A stretch of 64,000 nucleotides of DNA from Magnetospirillum gryphiswaldense MSR-1 v2 (lineage in GTDB: Bacteria; Pseudomonadota; Alphaproteobacteria; Rhodospirillales; Magnetospirillaceae). The stretch spans positions 4,217,001 through 4,281,000 of the forward strand of contig NC_023065.1 in NCBI RefSeq assembly GCF_000513295.1. The letters are read 5' to 3'. Below, piece by piece: positions 54,070 to 63,198 of the stretch (positions are counted from its first letter, which is position 1; each line of letters starts with the position of its first letter). Both the position numbers and the translations under genes were made by a program. The notes below the pieces were generated by a model. That model was given only the letters and a program-made list of their open reading frames with translations, searched no databases and had not been told where the DNA came from.

Positions 54070-55056
54070 TCAATCGCGGCTTTGGAAGATGATCTGCGAG
54101 CCGACATGGTCGAACTTGACCGGTGTGCAGATCAAGGGGCTTAGGGCGGCGCGGATGCCTTCGTGATCCTCGGGGCGCGCCAGGACGAGGAAGAAGCCGC
54201 CGCCGCCGGCGCCCAGCAATTTGCCGCCCAGGGCGCCGTTGGCGCGGGCGGTGTGATAGATGGCGTCGATCTGGTCACTGGTGATATGCCGGGACAGGCC
54301 GCGCTTGATGGTCCAGGATTCGTGCATCAGCCGGCCCATCTCGCCCCAGTCTCCCGAGCCGAGCAGGATGTCTTCGGCCTGGTCGACAAGATGCAGCATG
54401 GCCCGTAATTCCGGCTGCTTATGCCCGATATTGCCGATCTGATGGGCGGCGATCTCGCTTGCGTTGCGCGACAGCCCGGTCCAGAACAGCAGCATGTGCC
54501 GTTCCAGATTCTCCAGGCGTTCCTGCGGCAGGGTCAAGGGATGCGCTCGGCAGCCCTTGGCGTCGAAACTCAGCCGGTTCAGCCCGCCATGCGCGGCCAT
54601 CATCTGGTCCTGCGAACCGACGCTTTCCCCCATGACCTCTTGTTCCAGGTGGATGGCCAGATCGGCCAGTGCCTGGCGCCCCAGTTGCGGGCGGGCGGTC
54701 AATGCTTGCAAAGCGTTCAACAGGCCGATGGTGAAGGACGAACTCGACCCCAGTCCCGATCGTGCCGGCAGGTCGGCGTTGTGGATGATTTCGACGCCAT
54801 CGGTGACGCCGAAATGACGCAGACAGGCGCGGACGGAAGGATGCTCGATCTCGTCAATGGCGCCGCATAATTCTATGCGGTTGTAGACGATGCGGTGTTT
54901 GGCGTCGAAGAAGTTCTGGAACCAGCGGCACGACAGGTAGCAGTACTTGGCGATGGCCACCGCGATCACCGCGCCGCCGTGCTCACGGTACCAGTCGGGA
55001 TAATCGGTACCCCCGCCGAAGAACGACACTCGAAACGGCGTGCGGCTGATGATCAT
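54070..55056 (-). CDS. GHMP sugar kinase, heptose-7-phosphate kinase-like (HddA)
   Basis: A 328-residue GHMP kinase: ISRTPFRVSFFGGGTDYPDW, ARSGLGSSSSFTIGLLNAL and KLLGAGGGGFFLVLA are the three family motifs; FGGGTDYP is typical of D-glycero-D-manno-heptose-7-P kinase homologues. The sugar may be a heptose for a surface glycan. Start ATG 55056. Confidence 0.82.
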   Translation of the reverse strand: MIISRTPFRVSFFGGGTDYPDWYREHGGAVIAVAIAKYCYLSCRWFQNFFDAKHRIVYNRIELCGAIDEIEHPSVRACLRHFGVTDGVEIIHNADLPARSGLGSSSSFTIGLLNALQALTARPQLGRQALADLAIHLEQEVMGESVGSQDQMMAAHGGLNRLSFDAKGCRAHPLTLPQERLENLERHMLLFWTGLSRNASEIAAHQIGNIGHKQPELRAMLHLVDQAEDILLGSGDWGEMGRLMHESWTIKRGLSRHITSDQIDAIYHTARANGALGGKLLGAGGGGFFLVLARPEDHEGIRAALSPLICTPVKFDHVGSQIIFQSRD

Positions 55057-55067
55057 GGCGGCGTCCT

Positions 55068-55565
55068 TCAACGGTCGCGCTGCGACAGGATCGGATCGGA
55101 TAGCGGCCACCAGATGCCGTGCGCCGGATCGTTCCATTTGACGGTGAACTGGCTGCCGGGGTCATAATATTCCGACTGCTTGTAGTGAAAGATCGCCCGC
55201 TCGCTCAGAATGGCGTGACCGTTGGCCACCCCCGGCGGTACCAGCACTTGCATTCGGTTGCGGTCGCTGATGGTGAAGCCCTGCCACGCCCCCTTGGTGG
55301 GCGAGCAGTCCCGGCAATCGAGGACGGCCAGATAGATTTCTCCGGACAGGCAGGAAATCAGCTTCCAGGTCTTGGCATCGCCATGCAGCCCGCGCAGCAC
55401 GCCCCGGCGCGACACCGAAATGTCGTCCTGGACGAAAGGGACGGCGATGCCGGCGGCCTGGTAGTCATGCTGGTTATAGGTTTCGACGTAATAGCCGCGG
55501 TAATCCTCGAAGATGCCGGGGGTGACGGTAAGGACACCGTCGATTTCGCTTTTGTCGACGATCAT
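55068..55565 (-). CDS. dTDP-4-dehydrorhamnose 3,5-epimerase-like protein (RmlC family)
   Basis: A 165-residue cupin: FEDYRGYYVETYNQ, VLRGLHGD (catalytic His), GVANGHAILSE and KWNDPAHGIWWP. Slightly short for RmlC. Start ATG 55565 overlaps the upstream GT2 stop. Acts on an NDP-4-keto sugar in the cluster. Confidence 0.83.
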   Translation of the reverse strand: MIVDKSEIDGVLTVTPGIFEDYRGYYVETYNQHDYQAAGIAVPFVQDDISVSRRGVLRGLHGDAKTWKLISCLSGEIYLAVLDCRDCSPTKGAWQGFTISDRNRMQVLVPPGVANGHAILSERAIFHYKQSEYYDPGSQFTVKWNDPAHGIWWPLSDPILSQRDR

Positions 55566-56434
55566 GGCTTGGTGTCCTTCGTGTTTTTCATCAATCCCCG
55601 CAAGACCGTCCACATGGCCTGATGTTGTCGCCCCAGGGCGACCAGCCAACCCAGGCCGATGCGACCCTGGTCGAGGTCTTGGCGCAGCAGACGGTTACGG
55701 ATTATGGGGTCGGTCTCGTGGAAGCGGTCGAGGCCGGCGGTGATGGTGTTGCCGTTGGTGTCGGCGCTGTCGGTGATGCCGGGACGGATATGATAGTTGG
55801 CCAGCGCTTCGGCGATGAAGCCGATATCGTGATGGCGCAACACCTTGAGATTGAAGTCCCAATCCCCCAATACCGGCAGTTCTTCATCGAAGCCGCCGAC
55901 CTGTTCCCAGGCGTCGCGGCGAAAGAGCAGGGCAATAGGCGGGAAAAGGTTGCGCTGGGCCATATCGACGAGATGGATGGCGCGCACCCAAGGTTGATAG
56001 GGGGCACGGGACAGGATAGTGATGCCGTCGGCATCCAACCGTTCCATCACCTGCGTCGATGCCGTCGCGACGCCGGCCAGACGCGACCGATCCGACAGAT
56101 AGCCGACGGTGCGTTCCAGGAATTCCGGTTCCCAGCAATCGTCGTCGTCATGGATGGCCACATGGGTCGAGACGCTATGGCGGATACCGTGATTGGACGC
56201 GGCCTCTATTCCCATGGCGGCGATGTGGTGTACTTGGACGGCCAAGCCCGCCGCCGCCGCCCGCGCCGCCGCCGCCTCGACCGGGATGGGGTCGCCGCCG
56301 TTGTTGACCAAAACCCAAAGAAAGTCACGCCGGCTTTGCGCCATGACGCTGCCGCAGGCCCGTTCCAGAAGCTGGGGGCGGTTGCAGGTGCGGGTGATGA
56401 CGGCGACCGTCGCGTTCTGCTGGTGCGCGTTCAC
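55562..56434 (-). CDS. family 2 glycosyltransferase
   Basis: A 290-residue GT-A enzyme: VAVITRTCNRPQLLERACGS, HDDDDCWEPEFLE (metal-binding Asp) and GGFDEELPVLGDWDFNLKVL. First gene of the leftward operon, divergent from the GT41 gene with 193 bp between. Confidence 0.88.
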   Translation of the reverse strand: MNAHQQNATVAVITRTCNRPQLLERACGSVMAQSRRDFLWVLVNNGGDPIPVEAAAARAAAAGLAVQVHHIAAMGIEAASNHGIRHSVSTHVAIHDDDDCWEPEFLERTVGYLSDRSRLAGVATASTQVMERLDADGITILSRAPYQPWVRAIHLVDMAQRNLFPPIALLFRRDAWEQVGGFDEELPVLGDWDFNLKVLRHHDIGFIAEALANYHIRPGITDSADTNGNTITAGLDRFHETDPIIRNRLLRQDLDQGRIGLGWLVALGRQHQAMWTVLRGLMKNTKDTKP

Positions 56435-56627
56435 GAAAGGCTTTCCATTCGGAAAACTGTTGCTACAGGCGATCTAATATCGGGAAATGAGCGTTAATTA
56501 TATGTTAAGCGTGGACTGCTGCTATCCCAGTAAGATTGAGTGGGGATCCGCAAAGTAAATCCACGATCATGCATGCGGGTTCCCCATCGGCATTTACGTC
56601 ATTCAAATCTGCCGTCGGCATGGGGGC

Positions 56628-59315
56628 GTGGTGACATCGACCGATTATGCCGCCGCCTTGGCGGCACAAGCCGAAATGCAGGCCGGGCGGGAAGAGGGCG
56701 GCGCCCTCGCCATGTTCAATGCGCAATTGGCCTGTGTGCTGGCCCCCGGCTTGGCCGCGGCCCATCGGGCCGTCGGCCTGTGCGCCTTGCGTGCGGGATT
56801 CCCCCGTTTCGCCCAGCTCGAACTGAGCTGTGCCCTTGACCTGGATTCCGGCGACGGCATGGCCTCCCTTCATCTTGCCGAGGCCAAGATGGCGATGCGT
56901 AACAATGGCGAGGCCTTGGCCGTCTTGGACGGTCTTGCCGCACGGCCGTCCGACCGTGCCGCCTGGGCGGTCGTGCGGGCCGAGGCGTTGCGGCGGGTCG
57001 AGGGGGATGGGCCGTCCCTGGCGTTCCTGCAAGCGGAACTGGCGTGCGCCCCCGACCTTCCCGGCCTGCATCTGCGGCTGGCCGAGACGCTGGAACGGGT
57101 CGGGCGGCGCGACGAGGCCCTTGATCAATTGACGCGGGTCGATGGTCACGGCGACGAGGCGGCCGAGGTCCGGCGATTATCCCTGGACATGAGTTTCCGT
57201 GCCGGGGCCGCCGCCGCCGCCCTGGCCATGATGCGGCAGGCCGATGAGACCGGGCGTTCGTGCCGGTCGCTGGTGGTGCCGCCGGCGGTCGGTTGGGGTG
57301 CCGCCAACCTGACGCGGATGCGTCAAGCCCTGGAACAAGCCCGTTGCTGGAACCCCGAGGCGGGGGAGTTGGACGCGATGGAGTCCCGGCTTCTGGTCAT
57401 GGAGGGCCGTGTTGACGAAGCCCGGGCCTTGTTGGGTCGGGGCGAGGCTTGGCTTTCGTCTCAGGCCGGACTGGACCTGGGGTTGCTGTGTCTGGCCGAG
57501 GGGGTGATGCCGCCCTTGCCCTTGCCCGTGGGGGTGTGCCGAAGTCATCTGTCGATCCTGCTGGTGCAGCGCCAGCGGGCCGCGCCGGGCGACATCGACC
57601 TGGCCTTCGCCGCCCGTCGCCGCCTGCTCGACCGGGTGCTGGCCCGTCCGGATCTGCTGGCCCGCTGGGTGGGGGCGGGTACCGACCCCGATCCCCTGCG
57701 GTGCTGGGTTCTGGCCTACCTGGAAAGCCTGGACGGACTTGGGGATACCGCTTTGGCCCACCACCGACGGTTCGCCGCCCAGGCGGTGGAAACGGAACCC
57801 GGCGACATGCTGGGCGCCCATCTGGCCTTGTGCTCGCTGGTTCAGTCCCAGGGCGACGAGCGCGGTGTCGATCTGCTGTGGGATCAGTATCTGGCCGATG
57901 ATCGCCATTACATCATGGCCGTCACCAAGACCTTCGCCGTGTTGGGACGATATCCGGGGGGCGGCGAGACGGTGGCGGCGGCGCTGTCGCGGCAGGCCCA
58001 TCGTCTGCCGGCCCTGACCCGAAGCCGCGCCGATGGTGCCGCCATTTGGGGAGGCGCCTTGCTGGCGGCGGCGTTCCTGGCTGGCGACGATGGCCATTTC
58101 GACAGCCTGACCACCGATGCCTTGGCCTTTTTCCGCGCCGGTGCCGCACCGCTGCCGTTGCTGCCGGCGCAGGCCGGGGATGGTCGGCTTCGGCTGGGTT
58201 ATGTGATGACCGACTTCCAGCACCAGGACTTGCCGCCGGAACAGCACGCCATCACTTTTCACGACCTGTCGCGTTTCGATGTCCGGGTCTACACCTTCAC
58301 GCCGGAAGCCGCCGCCCATGTCCGCCCCCACCGTCCCCGCCCGCCGACTTTGGCCGCGTGGCCGGGGCAGGTGGTCAGCATCGACCGCCTGCCCGCAGCG
58401 GCCATGGCCGACCGCATCGCCGCCGACGGTCTGGACCTGCTGGTCGACAGCGTGGGCTGGTGGGCCGAGGAAATCCCGCAAGTGTTCCTGCGCCGCCCGG
58501 CGCCGGTCCAGGCCACCTGGCTGGGGTTGGGCCGTCCCGGTCTGACGGGGGTCATGGACTACATCGTCGGCAACGAAATCCTGTTCGATCGCCATTACGA
58601 CGATCGTTATTCCGAGGCGTTCATCCGTCTGCCGGGCAGCTACATTCCGCCCAAGCCGCTGCCGGCAGCGGTGCCGGCTATGCCGCGCCGGCTTCTGGGG
58701 CTGCCGGAACGGGCCTTCGTGTTTCTGGGATACCACCAGGCGATGAAGGTGACGTGGCGGTCGTTGCGGTTGTGGATGGAAATCCTGGCCCGCACTCCGG
58801 ACAGCCGGTTGGTGCTGCCCCCGCTGGATCGGTTGATGGTGACCCGGCTGGCCGAACGGGCGGGGGTTGATCCGCACCGTCTGTACGTCTTCGATTGGGT
58901 CGGCACCGAGCTTGAGAACATGTCCCGCATCGGCGCCGCCGATCTTTACCTCGATACCGTGCCGTTCAATTCCGCCGGTTTGACCGGTTACGACGCCATC
59001 GCCATGAATGTGCCTCGGATTTCCCTGTGCGGGGACAATCTGTATTCCCGTTTCGGCCATGTCCTGTCCGCCGCCATGGGGCTCGACGATCTGGTGTGCC
59101 GGACCGAAAACGACTATATCCAACTGGCGGTCAGGCTGCATGATGATCCCGATCTTTTGGCGGTCATTCGTCAGCGCATGGCCGCCGCCCGCGAGACCAG
59201 CCGGGCCATGGCCCCCGACGCGCTGATGCGGGCGGTGGAAACGGCGTGGGAGCGGATCATCCTCCGCCATCGCCGGGGTCTGCCCGCCATCGGCTTTGAC
59301 GTACCGCCCGAGTGA
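56628..59315 (+). CDS. large TPR and GT41 (SPINDLY/OGT-like) protein
   Basis: An 895-residue protein. The first ~450 residues are TPR-like helices. The C-terminal ~380 residues follow the O-GlcNAc transferase/SPINDLY fold: PAPVQATWLGLGRPGLTG, FLGYHQAMKVTWRSLRLW, and ADLYLDTVPFNSAGLTGYDA, but with many substitutions. Start is GTG (56628 or 56631). It may glycosylate a surface or flagellar protein; the donor is unknown. Confidence 0.8.
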   Translation: MVTSTDYAAALAAQAEMQAGREEGGALAMFNAQLACVLAPGLAAAHRAVGLCALRAGFPRFAQLELSCALDLDSGDGMASLHLAEAKMAMRNNGEALAVLDGLAARPSDRAAWAVVRAEALRRVEGDGPSLAFLQAELACAPDLPGLHLRLAETLERVGRRDEALDQLTRVDGHGDEAAEVRRLSLDMSFRAGAAAAALAMMRQADETGRSCRSLVVPPAVGWGAANLTRMRQALEQARCWNPEAGELDAMESRLLVMEGRVDEARALLGRGEAWLSSQAGLDLGLLCLAEGVMPPLPLPVGVCRSHLSILLVQRQRAAPGDIDLAFAARRRLLDRVLARPDLLARWVGAGTDPDPLRCWVLAYLESLDGLGDTALAHHRRFAAQAVETEPGDMLGAHLALCSLVQSQGDERGVDLLWDQYLADDRHYIMAVTKTFAVLGRYPGGGETVAAALSRQAHRLPALTRSRADGAAIWGGALLAAAFLAGDDGHFDSLTTDALAFFRAGAAPLPLLPAQAGDGRLRLGYVMTDFQHQDLPPEQHAITFHDLSRFDVRVYTFTPEAAAHVRPHRPRPPTLAAWPGQVVSIDRLPAAAMADRIAADGLDLLVDSVGWWAEEIPQVFLRRPAPVQATWLGLGRPGLTGVMDYIVGNEILFDRHYDDRYSEAFIRLPGSYIPPKPLPAAVPAMPRRLLGLPERAFVFLGYHQAMKVTWRSLRLWMEILARTPDSRLVLPPLDRLMVTRLAERAGVDPHRLYVFDWVGTELENMSRIGAADLYLDTVPFNSAGLTGYDAIAMNVPRISLCGDNLYSRFGHVLSAAMGLDDLVCRTENDYIQLAVRLHDDPDLLAVIRQRMAAARETSRAMAPDALMRAVETAWERIILRHRRGLPAIGFDVPPE

Positions 59316-59341
59316 TCGCCACGCCCAGCAAGGAAACCCCG

Positions 59342-60175
59342 ATGCCGCCCACCGAATCCGTCGCCGACTTGAAGCGCAAGGCCAACCAATTGCGGCGGCG
59401 CGTCCTGGAAATGTGCTACGCCCATGGCGGGCATATTTCGACCTGCTATTCCTATGTCGAGATACTGGTGGCCCTTTATTATGGCGGCGTCCTGCGTCAT
59501 GACCCGAGCCGCCCCGACTGGGACGGGCGTGACCGTTTCCTGCTCAGCAAGGGCCATGGCGAGACCCTGTTGTTCGCCGCTTTGGCCGATATGGGGTATT
59601 TTCCCGCCCAGTGGTGCGACACCGCTTATCGCGGCGGTGAATGCCGGTTGGGCGGACATGTGGATCACAAGATTCCCGGCATCGAAACCACCTCGGGGGC
59701 GTTGGGGCATGGGTTGGGCCTGGGCTGCGGCATGGCCTGGGCCGCTGGCCGCGCCGGGCGGGACCACGCTCATTACGTTTTGCTGGGCGATGCCGAATGT
59801 TCCGAGGGTTCGGTGTGGGAGGCGGCGCTGTTCGCCGCCCACCATGGCCTTGGCAATCTGGTCGCCATCATCGATCGCAACCGTATCGGCTCTTTGGATT
59901 TCACCGAGAACTACATCGCCCTCGAACCCTTCGCCGACAAATGGCGGGCTTTCGGTTGGGAGGTGCGCGAGGTGGCCGATGGCCATGATTTCGACCAATT
60001 GATCCACGCTTTGGCGGCGGAGCGCCCCACCGACCGACCGATGGCGGTGATCGCCCATACCGTCAAGGGCAAGGGGGTGGCGGCGTTCGAGAACGATCCC
60101 ACCTGGCATGTCCGCGCCGTCACCGCCGATCTGATCGACCAGGCCCGCGCCGAATTGATGGAGGAAAACCGATGA
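59342..60175 (+). CDS. transketolase-like protein, N-terminal (ThDP) subunit
   Basis: A 277-residue subunit: KGHGETLLFAALADMGYFP, TTSGALGHGLGLGCGMAW, GDAECSEGSVWEA and IDRNRIGSLDF cover the ThDP-binding half only. ATG 59342 has AAGGA upstream. Split transketolases in glycan clusters often make unusual sugars. Overlaps the C-subunit by 4 nt. Confidence 0.87.
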   Translation: MPPTESVADLKRKANQLRRRVLEMCYAHGGHISTCYSYVEILVALYYGGVLRHDPSRPDWDGRDRFLLSKGHGETLLFAALADMGYFPAQWCDTAYRGGECRLGGHVDHKIPGIETTSGALGHGLGLGCGMAWAAGRAGRDHAHYVLLGDAECSEGSVWEAALFAAHHGLGNLVAIIDRNRIGSLDFTENYIALEPFADKWRAFGWEVREVADGHDFDQLIHALAAERPTDRPMAVIAHTVKGKGVAAFENDPTWHVRAVTADLIDQARAELMEENR

Positions 60176-61116
60176 ACGCCGCCACGGATTTTTCCGCTGT
60201 CGACATGCGCGACGCCTTTTTCCTGCGTCTTTACGACATCGCCCGTCAGGATCCGACCGTCGTCGTGTTGTCCAACGATTTCGGCGCTCCCAGTCTCGAC
60301 CGCTTTCGGGCCGACTTGCCGGGGCAGTTCGTCAACGCTGCCATCTCCGAGCAGAACATGATCTCGATGGCCGCCGGCATGGCCATGGCCGGGCGCAAGC
60401 CGGTGGTCTATTCCATCGCCAGTTTTCTCACCTTGCGCGCCCTCGAGCAGGTCAAGGTGGATATCTGCGTCATGGGGGCCAAGGTCATGCTGGTCGGGGT
60501 GGGTTGCGGCTATGCCTATTCGGTGGACGGGCCGACCCATCACGCCACCGAGGATATCGCCATCATGCGGGCCTTGTCCGGCATGACCGTATGGTCGCCG
60601 TCGGAATCGCGGGTGGCCGGGGCGATGGCCGATTTGGTCAGCGACCTGCCCGGTCCCGCCTATCTGCGTTTCGACCGCGGGCGCTGGCCGGGCTTGGGGG
60701 CATTCGACCTGACACGCGGCCTGCGCGTCCTGGGGGAAGGGGAGCAGGTGGCGATCATCGCCACCGGCATCATGACCCATCGCGCCCTGGCCGTGGCCGA
60801 GACGTTGCGCCATTCGGGGGTCGCGTGCCGGGTCATCGACCTGTTGCGGCTGTCGCCGCCCGATCGGGGGGAATTGCTGGCGGCCCTGGCCGGGGCCGGT
60901 CGGGTGGTGACGATCGAGGAACAGGCGGCGCCTGGCGGCCTGGGCGGTCTGGTCGCCGAGTTCATGGCCGACGAAGGCCTGCTGCGCCCCCTGTTGCGGC
61001 TGGCCATCGATCCGGCCCTGGTTTTCGCCTATGGCGAACGCGACCGCCTGCATGGCGAGCGGGGGCTTGACGTGGACGGTGCGGTGGCACGGATCGAGGC
61101 GTGGATGCGACGTTAG
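60172..61116 (+). CDS. transketolase-like protein, C-terminal subunit
   Basis: A 314-residue PYR and C-terminal half: NAAISEQNMISMAAGMAMAG, YSVDGPTHHATEDIAIMRAL and TGIMTHRALAVAETLRHSGV. Pairs with the upstream N-subunit to form one enzyme. Different from the single-chain Calvin transketolase at 24.6 kb. Confidence 0.87.
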   Translation: MNAATDFSAVDMRDAFFLRLYDIARQDPTVVVLSNDFGAPSLDRFRADLPGQFVNAAISEQNMISMAAGMAMAGRKPVVYSIASFLTLRALEQVKVDICVMGAKVMLVGVGCGYAYSVDGPTHHATEDIAIMRALSGMTVWSPSESRVAGAMADLVSDLPGPAYLRFDRGRWPGLGAFDLTRGLRVLGEGEQVAIIATGIMTHRALAVAETLRHSGVACRVIDLLRLSPPDRGELLAALAGAGRVVTIEEQAAPGGLGGLVAEFMADEGLLRPLLRLAIDPALVFAYGERDRLHGERGLDVDGAVARIEAWMRR

Positions 61117-61179
61117 CGAATTCATAACCGATACGGGGGGATAAAGGCAGGCAACCGGGCAGAAGGCTTAGGAGAGCGC

Positions 61180-63198
61180 ATGGACGGAACAAAGGGACGT
61201 CCGCGGGTGTATTTCAATGAATACAACCCGTTCATCGGATCGGCGGCGTATTTGCCACTGGTATCCGGCAAGCTGCATTCCTTCGCCGTCACCGACCCGG
61301 ATGTCCGCGACCATTATCGCTGGATGCCCTATCTTTTCCGTATCCAAAGCCCCGATGACATCCTGGCCGCCTATGACCGGCCAGCGGTGGCCGCCTTTTC
61401 CGCCGCCATCTGGAACGAGCAATTATGCTTCGAGGTGGTGCGTCGGCTCAAGGCACGCTGGCCCCAATGCGTGGTCATCTTCGGTGGTAGTCAGGTGCCG
61501 CACGATCCGTCCCGGTTTCTGCGCGAGCATCCCGAAATCGACGTCACCGTCACCGGCGAGGGCGAGGATCCGTTCCTGGCGGTCATGCGCCGCCTGATGA
61601 CCACGCGCGATCTTTCCGGCATCGACCGGGTCGGCTGGCGCGACGGCAGCGGTGAAATCGTCGTCAATCCCGATGCCGGGCGCTTTGAGCGTGATCTCGA
61701 CGTCTACCCTTCCCCCTTCCTTGAAGGGATGTACGACGAGCTTATCGCCGCTCACCCGGAAATCCGCTTCCAGGTCATCATCGAGACCAACCGGGGCTGT
61801 CCGTTTCATTGCACCTTCTGCTATTGGGGCAAGGGCGGTCTGAGCCGCAAGTACCGCTATTTCAGCCCCGAGCGGGTCGAAGCGGAACTGGATTGGATCG
61901 GTCGCAACAAGATCACCTTCGTCTACAATGCCGATTCCAATTTCGGCATGCACCGGCGTGACGAGGATATCGCCCACCACATGGTGGCGGTGAAGAAGCG
62001 CTTCGGCTATCCGGAAAAGGTGGTCAACCTTTACGGCAAGAACACCGACGAACGGATTTTCCGTATCGCCAAGCTGCTGCACGAAAACGGCCTGCACAAA
62101 GGGATCGGCCTGTCGCGCCAAAGCCTGGACCCCGAGGCCTTGGCCCGGACCAAGCGGGCCAATATCAGCCTTGAGGTTTATGAAAGCCTGCAACGCCAGT
62201 TCGAGGCGGCGGGCATTCCGGTTTTTTCCGAACTGATCATCGCCTTGCCGGGGGAGACCTACGAATCCTTCGCCAACGGCATCGCCGTGCTGCTTGAAAA
62301 GTCGGTGGTCACCCAATTGATCATCGTCTTGTGCGAACTTTATCCCAACACCGAGATGGCTGAGCCCGAATACATGGCCCGCTACGGCATGGTCGGTCGG
62401 CGCAACGTCAATTACGGCGTGCACAGCCGGGTGCATGACAGCGGTTTGGTGGCGGAATACATCGACTACGTGGTCGCCACCGACACCATGCCGGTGGAGG
62501 ATTGGCGCCGCACCGGCATCCTCTCATGGACGGCCATGACCATGATCGGCTTGCGGGTGGCCGCCGACCTGTTCGTCTATCTGCGCCGTGAACTGGGCGT
62601 GCCGATGATCGACGTGTTGCGTTTCATGGCGGAAGGCGATTTTCCCGCCGGGCGTTTCCCGCTGTGGCGGCGCGAACTGGCTGCCTATGAGGCGTTCATG
62701 GATCAGATTCTGGCTGGTCTAGGCCGGGGCGTGGTCGAGCCGGAATTCGGCGGCATCTATTGGGCGGTGGAGGAAGCCAGTTTTCTGCGTATCGCCGACC
62801 AGGCCGACGATTTCTATGTGGAACTGCTGGACATGCTCGGCCTGTTCCTGGGCCGGTCCGGCATCGCCCATGATGGCGGGCAACTGGCCCAAGTGGTGCG
62901 CTATCAGCGCATGCGGCTGCCGACTCCGGTCATGCCCACAACCTTGGAATACGATTTCAGCTTTTCCATTCCCGCCTATTTCGCCGCCCTGGCCCGGCAG
63001 GATCAGGCGGCTTGCCTGCATGCCTCGGCCCAACGCATGGTCGTCACCCCCGAGGATTTCGCCGGTGACAAGGCCCGTTTCGCCCAGGAAAAGCTGTTGT
63101 GGGCTCGTCGTGGCGGCAAGTTCAACGTCGAGTTTTCATGGTACGATACGGCAACGTACCCCGTCGCCGTGCTTGCGTCAGTTCAGGGGACAGCATGA
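61180..63198 (+). CDS. B12-binding-domain radical SAM protein
   Basis: A 672-residue enzyme. The N-terminal ~190 residues resemble a cobalamin-binding fold (VVIFGGSQVPHDP, TVTGEGEDPFLAVMR). The radical SAM site GCPFHCTFCYWG has Cys207, Cys211, Cys214. A ~220-residue C-terminal region is unassigned. Likely a methyltransferase or ring/carbon rearranging enzyme for the cluster's sugar or lipid; substrate unknown. Confidence 0.85.
   Translation: MDGTKGRPRVYFNEYNPFIGSAAYLPLVSGKLHSFAVTDPDVRDHYRWMPYLFRIQSPDDILAAYDRPAVAAFSAAIWNEQLCFEVVRRLKARWPQCVVIFGGSQVPHDPSRFLREHPEIDVTVTGEGEDPFLAVMRRLMTTRDLSGIDRVGWRDGSGEIVVNPDAGRFERDLDVYPSPFLEGMYDELIAAHPEIRFQVIIETNRGCPFHCTFCYWGKGGLSRKYRYFSPERVEAELDWIGRNKITFVYNADSNFGMHRRDEDIAHHMVAVKKRFGYPEKVVNLYGKNTDERIFRIAKLLHENGLHKGIGLSRQSLDPEALARTKRANISLEVYESLQRQFEAAGIPVFSELIIALPGETYESFANGIAVLLEKSVVTQLIIVLCELYPNTEMAEPEYMARYGMVGRRNVNYGVHSRVHDSGLVAEYIDYVVATDTMPVEDWRRTGILSWTAMTMIGLRVAADLFVYLRRELGVPMIDVLRFMAEGDFPAGRFPLWRRELAAYEAFMDQILAGLGRGVVEPEFGGIYWAVEEASFLRIADQADDFYVELLDMLGLFLGRSGIAHDGGQLAQVVRYQRMRLPTPVMPTTLEYDFSFSIPAYFAALARQDQAACLHASAQRMVVTPEDFAGDKARFAQEKLLWARRGGKFNVEFSWYDTATYPVAVLASVQGTA

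Noticed and set aside
57177-59270. Long minus-strand frame of 697 residues opposite the GT41 gene
   Set aside because: Antisense shadow with biased composition and no recognisable domain.
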